Assembly (NCBI GenBank): GCA_023525975.1
Contig: CM042039.1
Location: 10,818,501-10,882,500, forward strand
Length of the DNA stretch: 64,000 nt
Direction of reading: 5' to 3'
Source: Smallanthus sonchifolius
Taxonomy: Eukaryota; Streptophyta; Magnoliopsida; Asterales; Asteraceae
Shown here: one piece after another, positions 43,683-56,847 of the stretch
Layout of the letters: every line of letters begins with the position of its first letter
How positions within the stretch are numbered: position 1 is the stretch's first letter
Notes under the pieces: model-generated
Database searches by the model: none
What the model saw: the letters and a program-made list of their open reading frames with translations, nothing else
Told to the model about the DNA's origin: nothing
Position numbers and translations under genes: made by a program

Positions 43683-45100
43683 TCTCTTATAATAAAAAAA
43701 AACTAAATGGTTTTGACAAGTGTCATCACCATAATCCACCTCACGATTCCCCCCCCCCCAAAAAAAAAAATCACATTTACATACATTATTAATTTTTTTT
43801 TTCATATTTAGCTCAAATGTGTTTAGAAAATTACATAAATAAACATTTAACCAAATCAATTCACCATTATTACCATTGACTCAAATTGTTTTTTTTAATT
43901 ATCATCAAAAGTGGATATTTTAAAAAATCAAGAATTAAAAAATAGAAGATTTAAAAATAACAAGTTTTAAAGTTTTATTATAAAAAAATGAGTTTTTTAA
44001 ATTTTATTATTAAAAAACAAGATTTTTTTTAGTTTTACATATAAAGTTTGAAAATACTACTTTTGTATTTTAAATAAATATTCGTTAGAATAAAGTTTAC
44101 TAATCTTTAGTTAGTAATTTTTTAATTAAGTTTGATATTTATAAATAAATTTTTTGTTTTGATTTAAAAATGTTAATAGTTAGTTTTTAATTAAAATTTA
44201 GATAATTATAAACATTTTTTTAAAAATGTATTATATTATAAACTTTAATTTTTTTTAAATGACGAGTTTTTCTAAAAAAAATATGTTTGGTTTCAATTAT
44301 AATTTATTAGTTTTAATGGTTTTCACATTTAATTATGTAATTTTAAATTTAAATTGTGTCGATATATTAAAGAGTGCAATTTTTAAATTTTGGAGTTTTA
44401 AATTTTGAATTTAAAAGACGATATATTGTTGAAATTTAAATTTTATTTGTATTTTTATTTTATTTTAAATGAGATATTAAATATTAAAAGTTTAGTGAGA
44501 TTTTCTGTATAAAAGGCCAGATTTTCAAAAAATAATTTAATTTTGATACGTAAATTTAATTAGAACTTAAATATTTGTAAGTATGTTACAACATCAATAT
44601 TAAAGTTTTTATAAAAAGGTTGATAAAGTTTCAAAAAACTAATAAAATGGAGAAACAACGTATGCAAGAAAATCGTTGACCAATTTGATTATCTTTGATT
44701 TCTTTGACTCCATACCGGCTTCAATCAGATTTGCACCATTTGTGACATTTTTTCAAACGGTTTTGCCTATTTTGTAATTTCAGTCATTAAGGAAAGAAAC
44801 TCTATTTTTTGTTGTATTTAGTGGGTGTTAAACATGGAAAAGTTATCAATACCACGTCAAATATTGTGTACAATGAAGTATTTTTAAATTTGTAAATCAT
44901 CATTGTAAGGTTTCATTTGACATGTAATTTAATGCATTTAAAAAAGTACACCACTTAATGAATGTATTTTTATGCATTTTTTTTGATGTTTTGATTACTC
45001 TAATCTATATATTATTAACATTTAACAAAATAAAAAAACTACCAATATAATCTTAATGCTTCACGGTTTCACCTCATGTAACACATGTGAGTAAAGCTAA
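43683..45100 (+). mobile_element. 1.4-kb Helitron-like element, unit 2
   Basis: Equivalent of 15552-16969, again 2 bp from the preceding Helitron end. Confidence 0.6.
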
Positions 45101-45866
45101 TAATATTAATAAATATTAAAAGTCAAATTTTGTATGTGAGTTGATATTACTATTCAAAATTTACAAGTACCTGGGCCAAATGTACAAGCCATTTGATGCA
45201 TACTTTTTTATTTTATTTTTTAATATTCTCATATTCACTATTCAAAATTTACAAGTGCCTAAGCCTAACGTACAATCCATTTGATGCATACTTTTTTTAT
45301 TTTTACTTTTTAATTTTCTCATATGCACACCTTTTGTTTTATATAAAATCAATTCCTTATTTTTTTAATTATTTTAAAGGTTTTTGTTATTTTTTTCTCA
45401 TATTCTGCTTTGGTTTAAAAAGTTGTAGGAAATGTAAACCAATTGGCGTAGTGATCTCCGTGTTTTACGCTTAATCAGGCGACTCGGGTTCAAAACCCGC
45501 AGTTGTGGCCTTTGGCCGGTTTTAAAGGCTTCCATGCCAAATGTTTTTCATGTATTTTAATTTATATTCATAAATCTTATACGCTCTTCTCGCGTAGGTG
45601 CGTTTACCTAAAGGTGTTGGCTTTATTTTATAAGCTTTCGAGGACGTTAATTTTTTCTGCGGCTTAAGATGTCCCAACGCCCGTGTGTAAAAGCTAGGAC
45701 TATCGTTTGGAAGCCGCCGCAACGTGCGGGGCCCGTTTATTGTTAAATCACGAAACACACTTTTATGTGTGTTCACGTATGAATTTATATATATATATAT
45801 ATTATATTTAAATTAATAATAAATATATATATTGAATCAAATATGATTTGATTTGAATATTAAACA
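45101..45866. other. AT-rich stretch with SINE-like head, unit 2
   Basis: Equivalent of 16970-17719. A/B-box-like motifs at about 45438-45506 and a GC-rich hairpin-like stretch near 45714-45732. No gene. Confidence 0.4.
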
Positions 45867-46193
45867 CTAGGTTAAAACCACGTGTATTACACATGTTAAA
45901 TAAGTATAATATTATATATTAAGTAATAAAAAATTATTTTTTTAAAACTTGTGTTTTACACAGGTTGAACAAACCCGTTGAATACAATATAATCTGTTAA
46001 CACATACACTTATCAAAATATGTCAGGAGATTTATTTATTAATATAATATATAGATTAGTATTTCATTAAAATATATTATTATTAAAAGATAGATTTGTA
46101 TTTAATAAGAGAGAGAGGCGAGAAAAAAATAATGAGAATCAATATGAAGATGAAACGTGGCATAGAAAACCTTTATTTATTATATAGTATAGA
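45867..46193 (-). mobile_element. short Helitron, unit 2
   Basis: Equivalent of 17720-18046, same termini. Confidence 0.7.
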
Positions 46194-46544
46194 TGTGTAA
46201 AAATATATTACATACGAATGATTGACAACAATATTCAAAATATATAAAAGTTAATATATAATTAGGTTTCGAAAATACGTTAATTACTATTTCATGCAAT
46301 TTGACTTTCATTACTATTTGATTCAAAATAAAAGTTACATAATTATATTGCAGAGTTTTTATAATAATAGATAAATTAAAATAAATATGTTTTATTAGTA
46401 TAATTAGTATTTTAGTTAAAGATATATTGCTATTAAAATATAAAGGTATATTTAATAAGACAAAGAGGCGGGAAAAAAATTATGAGAATGAATATGATGA
46501 CTACACGTGACATGTAAAAACTTTTATTTATTATATAGTATAGA
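46194..46544 (-). mobile_element. second Helitron 5' part, unit 2 (intact 5' end)
   Basis: Equivalent of 18047-18397. Here the minus-strand start is the intact TCTATACTATATAATAA. Confidence 0.62.
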
Positions 46545-46817
46545 TATTCAAGTTATAAATGAGATGTCATATCGTACACGAGTAGTAATCATGTTGTAAA
46601 GAAATAAAACGGATTTTCACGTTTTTAAGACGCTGGACGTTGCCGGAGAGACACCGACTCCGGCCATCCGATCGTTTACCAATGGTTGTTCGCATTCAAT
46701 TGGAACATTTTTTGTGTTCAATTAAAAGCCCTGGTTCTCCTGCTTTTTTCATTTTCTACAGCCACAAAAGCCCTGATTCAATTTAAGGTCTGAATATGCT
46801 TCATTTTTTTTGCAGGT

Positions 46818-47438
46818 GTTGAAGCTTGCAGGGAAGGAAGCACATGGAGTCATGTTGCATCTGGCCAAACCCGAATTCAGACTCCAAATGCCCGGTATGT
46901 TTTTTTGACTGATTTGTGAGTTTTGAGTTTCAGGATCTAATTTCAATTTAGGGATTTATAACTTTTTTTCGTTAATTTGTTTGACAAAAGTGTTGATTGA
47001 AGTCAAAATTGTGTTGTATTTTCCTTTCAGATGTTCAAGTTCATCAAAAGCTCCTGTAAGTGATAATTTGATGCTCTAATTTACCTAATCTGGTGCTCGC
47101 TCAGGTTATAAAGTTCATCATCTCTAAGAATTTTTGAACTGCTGATTGAATTTTTGTTTGATTTGATATTTCATATTGAATTGATTTGATAGATAGATTG
47201 TGTATTATTGATCAAACTGTTTATAGGGATTTATAGTTACAATGACAACTTCAGTTTACGAAATGTTTCTTCTGATGAAACTGGTTTGTAAATTTTATTT
47301 GTTTCTCAGTGGTAGTATAAACTATTTTATTTCTTTATCATTTTTGAATGGCATGAATTAAATTCTTATTGCAGGCAGAAGCATTCAGAGATTCTTTCCC
47401 ACCCTCTCACAAATCTTTGAGTAGATTGATAAATGAGG
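46818..47438 (+). pseudogene. captured exon fragments before IleRS, unit 2
   Basis: Equivalent of 18670-19292: exon of about 79 nt, 25-nt microexon and 63-nt exon with splice signals. One G fewer at the first donor than in unit 1. Confidence 0.45.
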
Positions 47439-47818
47439 TTCCTTACCTACCAAAATCAGTTCTTAAATTACTTGTGTGTTACTGGAAATGGTAGTGATTA
47501 AGTGTGTGGGCCGTGTAATGGGTCAAACTGACCGTTTATAGTATGGGGAAAATGTTTTAGGTTGGTCGGGCCAACCAAAAACAGTTTGTCATTTTCTTTT
47601 CTTGAGTTCATAGTTAGCATGTTAAAGATAATATAAAAGTTATTACAATGATAAGTTAATCAACAGCCTCTTGTTTGGTTTAATATCAACTCTTCCTATA
47701 TAAGTCATATTATCCATCCACAAAATCTAAATCAGAATATTTTTTTGTTACACCATTGAAATAGTTTACAAAATAATTCTTGTTTAAATGCTATTGCTTT
47801 TAAATTTTATATCACAAG

Positions 47819-47946
47819 TATCCGTATGATTGGCGCTCAAAAAAACCTACAATTTTTAGGGCAATAGCACAATGGTTTGCCTCTGTGGAAGGATTCAGAG
47901 AGGCTGCTATGGATGCCATTAACCAAGTTACATGGACCCATCTCAG
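47819..47946 (+). pseudogene. OVA2: isoleucyl-tRNA synthetase exon fragment, unit 2
   Basis: Same 128-nt exon as 19674-19801 (YPYDWRSKKPTIFRA, QWFASVEGFREA). No other IleRS exon is identified nearby. Confidence 0.85.
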
Positions 47947-48208
47947 GTGCATAAATATTTTTTAATTTATAAATTGAAAATGGATTTCTTCCAGAATTGG
48001 TGAGCAATTTAGGATATTTATTTTCATATTAGGTTTTGTTATGCTTTTCTTCATTTCACAAATTGTTTTAGTTGAACATTTCTCAAAACATGTTATTATA
48101 CGTGTCAAATTGGTAAGTTTTATTGAATGGTTCGAACGACCAGTTTAAATGGGCAGTTTTATCAATTGGGGTAATCGATTATTTTTATTTAATGATGGCG
48201 ATGCTCAG

Positions 48209-48453
48209 CAGCAAATTGTTTTAAAAATTGCTAGCAGTGTTCCAGTATTGGAGAGTGAAGATGAAGATGGGTTTCCGATATCTTTTGCTGCTAATGACAA
48301 GGACAACACTTCAAGTGGGAAAAAAGTTGCAGAAGAATCAAATAGAAAGGGTGAAAAAGGGCAAGCCAAGAGGAAAAAAGAGGTGGATGATTCTGAAAAT
48401 AAGGCAAAACGAAAGAAAGATGATTCCGTTGTAGGGCATGATGACCGGGCAAG
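48209..48453 (+). pseudogene. FKBP53: FKBP53-like exon fragment, unit 2
   Basis: Same as 20064-20308, identical at protein level. The 78-nt exon equivalent follows at about 48731-48808. Confidence 0.68.
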
Positions 48454-48943
48454 GTATGAATTCTAATGTTATTTCAGATATGGATGAAGCAATTTTGACC
48501 CATTAGCATATGAGTTGGTCATATTGGGCTGTGTTTTACCTGTAACAAGTCAAGTTAGAATTTCACCATCTTTATTCAAATATTTATATGTTACTGTAAT
48601 AATATTGTTTTTGTTATCATGATTAGCCCATTAAAAATTTAATAAGCTTTTAAGAAAATAGTCATGAAGGTGGTTGCGGGTTATAACCTTATCTGATGAC
48701 CCGTTTCAAACCGAACCTTCTACATCCTAGGTTCGTGTTAGCAGTCTATATCTTGCTGAATCTGTTACCGGAGCAACTCCTGTTGCCAATGAGCGGGTCA
48801 AGAAAGTGGTAAGATTCAAATCTCGACCCATTAACTAATGAAAGTGAATTATCAAATGTATTATGGTATTTTGAAGAGGATGGCAATTATTCAAGGGTTT
48901 TGTTAAACAGGTTTGATTTTTTTATGTTTAAAGATGTATCACC

Positions 48944-49084
48944 AAGGAAAAGAAAGTTTTTGTCATCTAGTGGGGTTTTGTGTGTAGCACAAAATCCACC
49001 ACCGTGACTTTATTTTACAAGAGTTTCTTTTAGTTTTGAAATAAAAGAAACTACTTTTCTTTTCCAAAAAAAAAAAAAAAAAAA
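48944..49084 (+). repeat. retroposed 3' end with A19 tract, unit 2
   Basis: AATAAA upstream of a pure A run (49066-49084) that abuts the copia gag start, as in unit 1. Confidence 0.5.
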
Positions 49085-49086
49085 TA

Positions 49087-49734
49087 ATGGCTGGTGATAA
49101 AGAAGGGAACCCAGCCTCCAGAACAGTGAAAGAATCGATGGGTAGTTTTGCTTTGCAGGCACCGAAGTTAACCTCGACCAACTACGCAACATGGTCGGTT
49201 ATGGTGAAGATCGTCTTGGGTGCGAACGGTTTGACAGATGGGATTGATAAAGAAAAAGGGATCGGAATTGAAGAAAGAAAGAAGTTTATGGCCTTGGGTG
49301 TCATCTTCTAAACTCTACCGGAAGATGTAATGCTACAGATGCCCAAGTATTCAGAACTGAAAGATGTTTGGTGAAGTACAGTCCAAGTACAAGAGTTTGG
49401 GAGAAACACTTGAAGAAGATGTTGTGGTAAAGAAATTCTTGAACTCTATGCCTGATAAATATTTACCTATTGTTCCTTCGAACGAGCAATTCGCCGAAAT
49501 CGAAAAATGACGTTCAAAGATGTGGTTGGACGTTTGAAGACATGAAGAAAGAAACAAGTTCAAGAATGTGACTGAAAGTTCATCCCAAAGTCACCTCTTG
49601 TTCACCCAAACTGGAAAGAAAGTTGAAAACTACTGAGGACGTGGTAGTTGTCTTGGAAGATTTAATGGACGAGGAAAAGGGTATCCAAGATGGAATAATG
49701 AACGTGAGAATGATGGAATAATGCATCAACGATT
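49087..49734 (+). pseudogene. Ty1/copia gag fragment, unit 2
   Basis: Equivalent of 20943-21590 with the same stops, deletion and frameshifts. Confidence 0.85.
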
Positions 49735-49930
49735 CGGTTGTAGCACATTACCATTTGTCATGTATCACGTTTCCATTGGCTTTACTTGGGTTCTTTAATT
49801 GAATAAAGTTTAACAAGTTACTTGTAAACCTTTTGTCTTGTATCACGTTTCCATTGTCTTCACAAATAATATACAATAATTACATAATTCTATATAGAAA
49901 AAAATAAAATTCCTAAAAAATATCTAAAGA

Positions 49931-50310
49931 TATGTTCCCTAAAATATCTATATTAGGATGGAAGCAAGCAGTCTCAAACGCCACTTTGGAGGATTGAAGG
50001 GGTAATCACGTGGAAAGAAAAAACGAAAGCTAGTATTCGTTACTTTGAAAAACCGTGCTTGCGCCATGAAATTGTCCCTCTCTAACGAATGAAATCGTAG
50101 GAAACGTAGAGGTAATGAATACAAGCCTTCATGAGGAAGATGACTTATTTTGTTGGAGAGGGATAACCGCCGGGCGGTTTTCCTAGGAAACAAATGTTTC
50201 CGTTTTCACATTTCACATGATTACTCCTTTAATCCTCCAGAAGTGACGTTTGAGACTACATGCTTTCATCCTAATATAAATGTTTTAGGGAACATATCTT
50301 TAAATATTCT
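49931..50310. pseudogene. inverted repeat of E2 fragments, unit 2
   Basis: Equivalent of 21787-22166. Both arms and the spacer are retained. Confidence 0.8.
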
Positions 50311-50314
50311 TCAA

Positions 50315-52345
50315 GTATTTTACATTTTTTCTATATAAAACTTTGTAATTATGGTATATTATTTTTGGAGAAAATGGAAACATGATACAGAACAAATCCG
50401 ATAACTAGCTAAATCTTATTCCATTAAAGAGCAAAATAACATATGTAAAGATTCATAACTTATTTGGAACATACTTCATCATGCTATTGGAGCTTACGTA
50501 GTTATAAACCTGGTATGACTCGAGTAATCTTCAATGTTGAATAAATTATGTAATCTTCAATATTAAAGATTACTCATGCCTTCAAGCAACTTAACGCAGT
50601 TCCACACAATAATATAAATTGTATCAACAGTAAACTATCATTTGTCACAAAATTTTGAATTAACAATGCCAATTATATGAATAGTTCCGACTTCCGCAGC
50701 CTGCGATTTAATTTGATGACAATCAAAAATCAATTTGATGAGAATTAAAAACAATAGCAAAGTAGCAAACAAAAAAGAATTGAACCCACGAGTTTTGCGA
50801 CTCACGTGATTTTAATTCGAACAATTGCGATTTCAACCTAGAATCTTTCACGATTTCGGACCTACTTGAACCGAATTCAGTAGGTATGGTTCTACACATA
50901 AATCCGCCCCTGCTAACCTGCTACCCCGACCGACCGACCAGCCCATTACGCGAGGTATAATCATTAAGCCATAAACCCCTAAGGCGCAAAAGTGCAAAAT
51001 ATGACAAACAACCAAGTCCATTAGAGAAGTAAAAGCACAATTAATCTAAAATATATAAAACTTCAAACTAAACTTCATAATAAAATCAAAAGAATTATCT
51101 TCAGCACCAATAATTATAAAAGCAAGTCAGCAAACAATGAGGCAGATTTTGAAAAACTTGAACTAACATTCATTTAAAAACCATGGCAGCCTCCTTTGTA
51201 TAGATTGATGTCCTTATGTTTAGACCCGTCGGTAACTATGATATTCTAAACATCCTCAACTGATCGGTGTTTATCTTGGTAGGTTCTATCATAGAGGTTC
51301 ATAAATTGGTTTCTGGGCCCAAACCGAACTGGTTCGGATTTGGTCAAATAAAGACAAAATCAGTTTTTGGTCAAACCGCTTCGGGTTGAAACTGGTTGGA
51401 GAGGGGGGTTTGCCAGCTTTAAAACAGGATTGAAACCTACAAATAGGAGGAAATGGTTATATGTGAGGCTCAGTTCTGTAAACAACGGAACAAAGAAGGA
51501 TAAATCAGTATGGTGTCTGATCAACATGTAGCCGCTTTCCATAGTGAATGGAAGCTGGTTGTGAGAACCAACGTGGCTGCAAGTAGAAGTGGTGACGCCT
51601 CAGCAACTCGTTAGCTACTTCCTTGGTTGATGGTGGAAGAGAGTTTGACTCTCAAGAGGGAGAGGAGGCAAGTGTAGTGTGTCAAATGAGGGATTGGCCC
51701 CTCTATTTACAGAGGGAGAAAACTCAACCCTAGTGGGCTTGGTTGTTATGAGTTGAGTTAGCCCAATAAGTCTATTAACATTTTGTGGGTTGGGCTACCC
51801 ACGTCATCACATATTAAATTGTACTTCAATTATGATTAACCCAACATGAATGTTTAGGCTGTCAATGGTTGTTGTTTGGCAAATTTGTATGTTGTGTGCT
51901 GCCATCAACATTTGAACTTCTTGTATGATTTTGAATCAAATTACTAATGTGTTTATTTATGTTATAAAATTTACTATTTTTTGTAGAATTTCAGCATTGA
52001 TAGAAAAAGTTGTTATTTGGAAAGCTATATGCAAGCTAAAATACTATGTAATAAAATTATGTTTGTGTAGGATATATTTTACAATGATTTAAGGGAAGCT
52101 AATGCTAAAGATTACAGTAAACCGATATTTTCAGAGAAAGAAAAAACAAAACATGCCTTGTAGAAAAGGAAATGAGTCTCCTCTGACGGTAGTGAGTACC
52201 ATTGATTGATGCTCATAACACTTTTTTCTGGCAATTGCAAGAATTGTGGATTGAAACCCATACTCCTTATATGTATCTAGGACAGGGGCGGCTCAATCAT
52301 TTTGGTGGCCTAAAGGATAAAATCGGACCATGAACACCCCTAAAA
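50315..52345. other. no intact gene, unit 2
   Basis: Equivalent of 22170-24201, including the R-block fragment at 51465-51506. Confidence 0.5.
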
Positions 52346-52374
52346 CCCGCGGCGAAGCGGGGTACAAATCCTAG
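52346..52374 (+). mobile_element. Helitron 3' terminus, unit 2
   Basis: CCCGC-GGCGAA-GCGGG hairpin and AAATCCTAG before T, as at 24202-24230. Confidence 0.75.
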
Positions 52375-53618
52375 TTAAATACCTAGTCCATGTGGTTTAC
52401 TTTTTTTTTTACTAAAATAATATTTTAATCATTTTAAACAAACATAGAATATTTTTAAATGAAAGTTACTACTAGAACCCATACTTGTTACAATATGAAA
52501 ACCATATAATCTAAATATGTAACCTTTTAAACTTAGACTCTAAATGTGTGACTAACAACAAACGCAAGTACTATTTGTGTTTAGTTATGGTAATAATAAC
52601 TATAACATAATAACAACGATAATAATATAATTATTTCACATGACTTTAACATCACATAACGTATTATTGACCATTTTTAAAAGCAAAACAATGTCCCGAG
52701 AGATCATCTTTAAAAGGTAACAGTGTCTAGAGGAACTAAACGTTTAATTAAACCTGTAATTTGGCTCAAATCACATGTAAAAAAATGTTTTTTTGTTAAT
52801 TACTTAAAAACCTTGTGTATAAATTATAAAACTTACATATTCTTTAAAATTCAATGATTTTATCACTTTTAGTGTTTTAAAATGATAAAATATTCTTTTA
52901 ATAATGATCTTTTAGTAGATTATGGAGCATTTTATAGTTTTACAACACTAGATGTGATAGTTTAAATTTTATCAGCAAGTATTTTGTTGTCGAAATCAAA
53001 TTTGCATGACTCAGTTTGGGTCAGTCTTGAGTTCTTGACCTCCAAATGAACCACAACCTCAATTAACCAAAACCAAAACCTGGGTTTTCGGTTGTTAAAG
53101 CATAGATCGGTTTTATGTTCGGTTAACCGAATTTTTGTGTTTTAAGCAACGTGAGATACTATTTTACAAGGAAAAACCAACTCAAGCTTCAATACCAGCA
53201 ACAATATTGGTGTCACGCAATCCCTTAATATCTGATGTTAATTATAACTTATAAATAAAGCAAGTCATACTACTATAAAACATAACAAAATAAACGAACC
53301 CACCCTGTCTCAAAACTGATAACTGAACCACTAGGTAACCGAAATCGTTTGGTTTTCAAACTCCTATGACGGAAAACTTCATCTTTAGATCGTTTTCGTC
53401 TACCTAAGATCATATCGGAATCGAAATATCCTACAAGAGTATTCTGGTTGCTAATATGTACTAGAGATGGTTTATTTAATTGTATGGGTGAGAAAACAAG
53501 ATTGATTTCTTGACCATTTGGCTAACTCATATAGATGAGGGGTTGAGCTAACAAAGCCTCAGCTTAATTTTCCTACCAACTGATCAACAAATCTTTCATT
53601 TCTGTCCAATCTACTTCA
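52375..53618. other. AT-rich stretch upstream of PELPK1-like gene, unit 2
   Basis: Equivalent of 24231-25480. No gene. Confidence 0.45.
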
Positions 53619-53625
53619 TATAAAT
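53619..53625 (+). promoter_or_regulatory. TATA-box candidate of the PELPK1-like gene
   Basis: TATAAAT lies 50 bp upstream of the ATG, leaving room for a short leader. The same motif is upstream of the truncated unit 1 copy. Confidence 0.45.
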
Positions 53626-53674
53626 TGATATCCAGATTATATATGAAAGCAACCATATCATAGGTTTATGAGCA

Positions 53675-54037
53675 ATGTCGCCCCACAAATACCCTTCCTT
53701 TGTCATACCATTGTTGATCATCGCGTTGGCGTCGATGAGGAGCAGCATTCTCGTAGCGGACGCAAGAAACCTTCTAGAGATAGATATTCCTAAGCCCGAA
53801 TTCCCTGAAATTCCAAAACCCGAACTTCCTCATTTACCTGAAATCCCTAAGCCCGAACTGCCAGATTTGCCTGAGATTCCTAAGCCCGAATTACCTCACT
53901 TGCCTGCGATTCCCGAACTGCCAGACTTACCTGAGATCCCTAAACCGCATTTAGAAGTGCCAGATTTATCTCATTTGCCAGTTCCAAAATTCCCTGATTT
54001 GCCAAATGACTTTCCTATCCCATCTGAGATACCATGA
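53675..54037 (+). CDS. PELPK1-like: PELPK1-like secreted proline-rich cell-wall protein
   Basis: A single-exon ORF of 120 residues, the only intact gene in the window. Residues 1-30 form a signal peptide (VIPLLIIALAS core, then ...VADARNLLE). The rest is a run of Glu/Pro/Leu/Ile repeats of the type PEIPKPELP, PDLPEIPKPELP and HLPAIPELP, becoming irregular towards the C-terminus (VPKFPDLPNDFPIP). Arabidopsis PELPK1 and relatives share this layout: signal peptide, the ARNLLE motif, then PELPK pentapeptides. They are cell-wall-associated and affect germination and seedling growth. No Cys residues and no other domain. The start is fixed by the signal peptide. The unit 1 copy is truncated. Function in this species is inferred only from the repeat family. 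Confidence 0.82.
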   Translation: MSPHKYPSFVIPLLIIALASMRSSILVADARNLLEIDIPKPEFPEIPKPELPHLPEIPKPELPDLPEIPKPELPHLPAIPELPDLPEIPKPHLEVPDLSHLPVPKFPDLPNDFPIPSEIP

Positions 54038-54341
54038 ATTATGAAGTTGCTTCGCGCAATGAAGTCTAGTGATGTCTTGTTGTTTACTTGTAAGCCCTTT
54101 TCAGTGTTTTACTATTGTATGGTATCAAAAATCTATATTGTAGAAACCTCTGTATGAATATGACTAATATTTTCAATGGATTTATGTTGTTACATATGAA
54201 CTACTAGCAAACTTAGTGCATGGTATGGTTTTATACAAACCAAGTTGAAATGCACGAACTACTAGCAAACAAATTATATCAGAAAAGACATGGTCTACAA
54301 ATGCCGATGAGATCGATAATTAGTGGACCAAAAGTGCTTCG
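54038..54341. other. 3' flank of the PELPK1-like gene, unit 2
   Basis: Probable 3' UTR up to roughly 54150. At 54256-54270 a 15-bp filler copies 54198-54212 at the site of an 80-bp deletion. A second deletion junction lies at about 54283-54293. Confidence 0.6.
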
Positions 54342-54522
54342 TGGGTGTTCGGATTGACTTACTTAACCTGCTTATAACTTATTAACTTTTTAGAAAAGAA
54401 TATTTTTGACTCCCCTTACTTTTTCTCCTTTTAATGGTTTTTAAAAAATAAAGAGAATTATGACTTTTGACTTTTTAAATAAGTCAATAAGTAGTTTCAA
54501 ATAAGTAATCCCAAACACCCTC
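54342..54522. mobile_element. small MITE, unit 2
   Basis: Equivalent of 26162-26343. Confidence 0.6.
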
Positions 54523-54555
54523 TCGTTATGCAAAGGAAATCGAAAGGGTTGTGCA

Positions 54556-55162
54556 CAGGTGCGGATCTACAGAGGGCCGTGGGGTTCACCGGAAACCCCC
54601 AAGTTTTGAAATTGTAGTAGAAAACTACACAAAAAAAGTAGGGTGAACCCAAATTGAAAAAATTGAAAACAGACGGCCATGAAAGTTCCGGTGAGGCAAG
54701 AGAGAGAGGGGCGGCAATGGAAGTTCTGGTGCGGCAATATCTTGAAGAAGATGTACTTGGTAAAAGAAATTAAAGCTAAATTTTGTAATAATCCCTTTTA
54801 GTTTAATAAAGTTACAAATTAAACCTTTTAGTTTGATTTATTTTTCAAACAACCTAGATTTGAACAATTCGTATTAAATAATATCAACCATAACTAGTTA
54901 AATTTAGTAGGTAAATAATGTGTTTTGTTGTTAGATTAGTCAATTAATTTATAATTGTTTTTTATGTTCTTATTTTTTATTTTTATTGTGTTTAATCATT
55001 TATTTATTGTGTCAACTTCTTTTGAACCTACCCAGCTTTTGCACCCGCTCAAAAAATTTCTTGTATTCGTCACTTGGTGATATAGAAGACCAATAGATGG
55101 TTTTAAAAGAGGTTTTGGTTTTGTGAAATAGGTTTACAAACAAGTAGATTGCCCATTGTAAT
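54556..55162. mobile_element. DNA-transposon remnant and AT-rich flank, unit 2
   Basis: Equivalent of 26377-26983. Only the left terminus is recognisable. Confidence 0.4.
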
Positions 55163-55719
55163 TAGGGGTGTTCAAAGTCGGATATCCGAAAATTTCGGAT
55201 AGTGGATTTCACTATCCGAATCCGAAATTTCGAATATCCGAATTTTCGGATACGGATTTAGATATTTAAACAGATATCCGAAATTTCTTGATTTTGTTCA
55301 TTTTGGAAAATAGCATGAACTGCAATGCTCTTGATTCAGATCTGCAAAAATCAACAAATATGAATTCTTTAAACATGGAAATAGCATGAACTGCAAAAAA
55401 TCAAAAAAACTTAAATACCCAAAACAATCAAAGATCTTTTTTGACGAAATATTTAAATTACTCACTACATTGCTAAAAAGATCTTAATTCAAAATTAAAG
55501 ACCTAAAAAAGATAAGATTTTTACTCATATAAGAGTTAGAGTTTTTCAAGATCTGCACAATACTGCAAATCAAAGATACCTTTAATTGGTTGAGTAGCAT
55601 AGCACGAGTAACGCAGTAGCTGAGTACCAGTGCTGGTGTGGTGGTCGTCATCCGTAGGGAAGTTCGGAGTAGCGGTTGACCGGTGGTGGTCGTCGGCCGC
55701 TGGTGCAAGGGACGATGGT
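55163..55719 (+). mobile_element. hAT-like element, left part, unit 2
   Basis: Equivalent of 26984-27540 (TAGGGGTGTTCAAAGTCGG terminus). Confidence 0.5.
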
Positions 55720-55738
55720 AGAGTTTTTTTCAATTGTG

Positions 55739-56847
55739 GGAGGAAACAAGAAGTAAGGATGAGGATGAAGAATCTGTTCTCAATGCTTTACCCTTGTATT
55801 ATTTCTCCTTATATAAAGTGCCCGAAAGTGTCTTAGCTACTCTCGACATCTTGAGGAGAAAGTTCCTGTGGGGTGGGGTGACTGAGGAGAAATCAAAGGT
55901 GTGCTGGGTTTCATGGGAAAAGGTGACCTCTCCACGTAATTTCGTTGGTTTAGGGCTAAGCTCGCTGCGCTCGGCTAACAATAGTCTGCTGGCGAAATGG
56001 TGGTGGAGGTTCAAAACGGAAGATAAAGCTTTATGGAGAAAGGTAGTCTGGGCGTTGCATCATAATTCCCATCACTGGAATTTTATTCATGTAAAGTTAT
56101 CAATGACTGGAGTTTGGAAGCAAAGTATTTGGTGTGTCTAGACACCTGTTACAACTTGGCGTGGATTTAACAAAATTGATCAGGGGTGAACTCGGGAGTG
56201 GGTCATCTTTGCTTTTCTGGAATGAATGTTGGTGCGGGTCAACTACTCTGGCTGAGTCTTATCCTGCCTTATTCGTTATAGAAAGGGACAAGTGTTGCAA
56301 AATTGCTGATCGGATAAGGATGGTTGATAGTGTGGTTTCAATGACATGGGACTGGTCCGAGATCCCGTCCTCAACAGCAGCGTTAAACGAGTTGCAAGGA
56401 ATTTCGCATGAGTTATCGTCTGTGGTTCTTTCTTATTCAGCGGATAGCTGGCGGTGGGCTATCGATCCGTCTGGGTGGTTTTCCGTCTCAAGCCTAAAAT
56501 GTCAAATTAATTTGGTCAGTTTGTCATCTCCTGAATATATTTTCGCCTGGAATAACTAGGTCCCCACTAAGGTGGGAGTGGTGGCGTGGAGAGCTGAACT
56601 GGACAGACTTTCGACGAAAGGGGCATTAATTAGAAGGCACATTCATGTGCAATCACCATGGTGTGTCCTGTGTGGCGACGTCGAGGAGACGGCAGAATAT
56701 GTGTTCATTTATTGCGCCTTTGCCCAAGATGTTTGGCAAGTAGTGTTCCAATGGTGCAAGATTTTACCTTTTTTTGCATCTGATGTTCTTGATCTTTTGG
56801 GTATCTTCAAATTCATTCCAGGTGGGGAAAAGAAGAAAAAAACTATT
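55739..56847 (+). pseudogene. LINE RT C-terminal / zf-RVT fragment, unit 2
   Basis: Equivalent of 27560-28668. Here the first frame stays open to 56141 because the TGG codon that became TGA in unit 1 is preserved. The later stops are shared. Confidence 0.85.
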
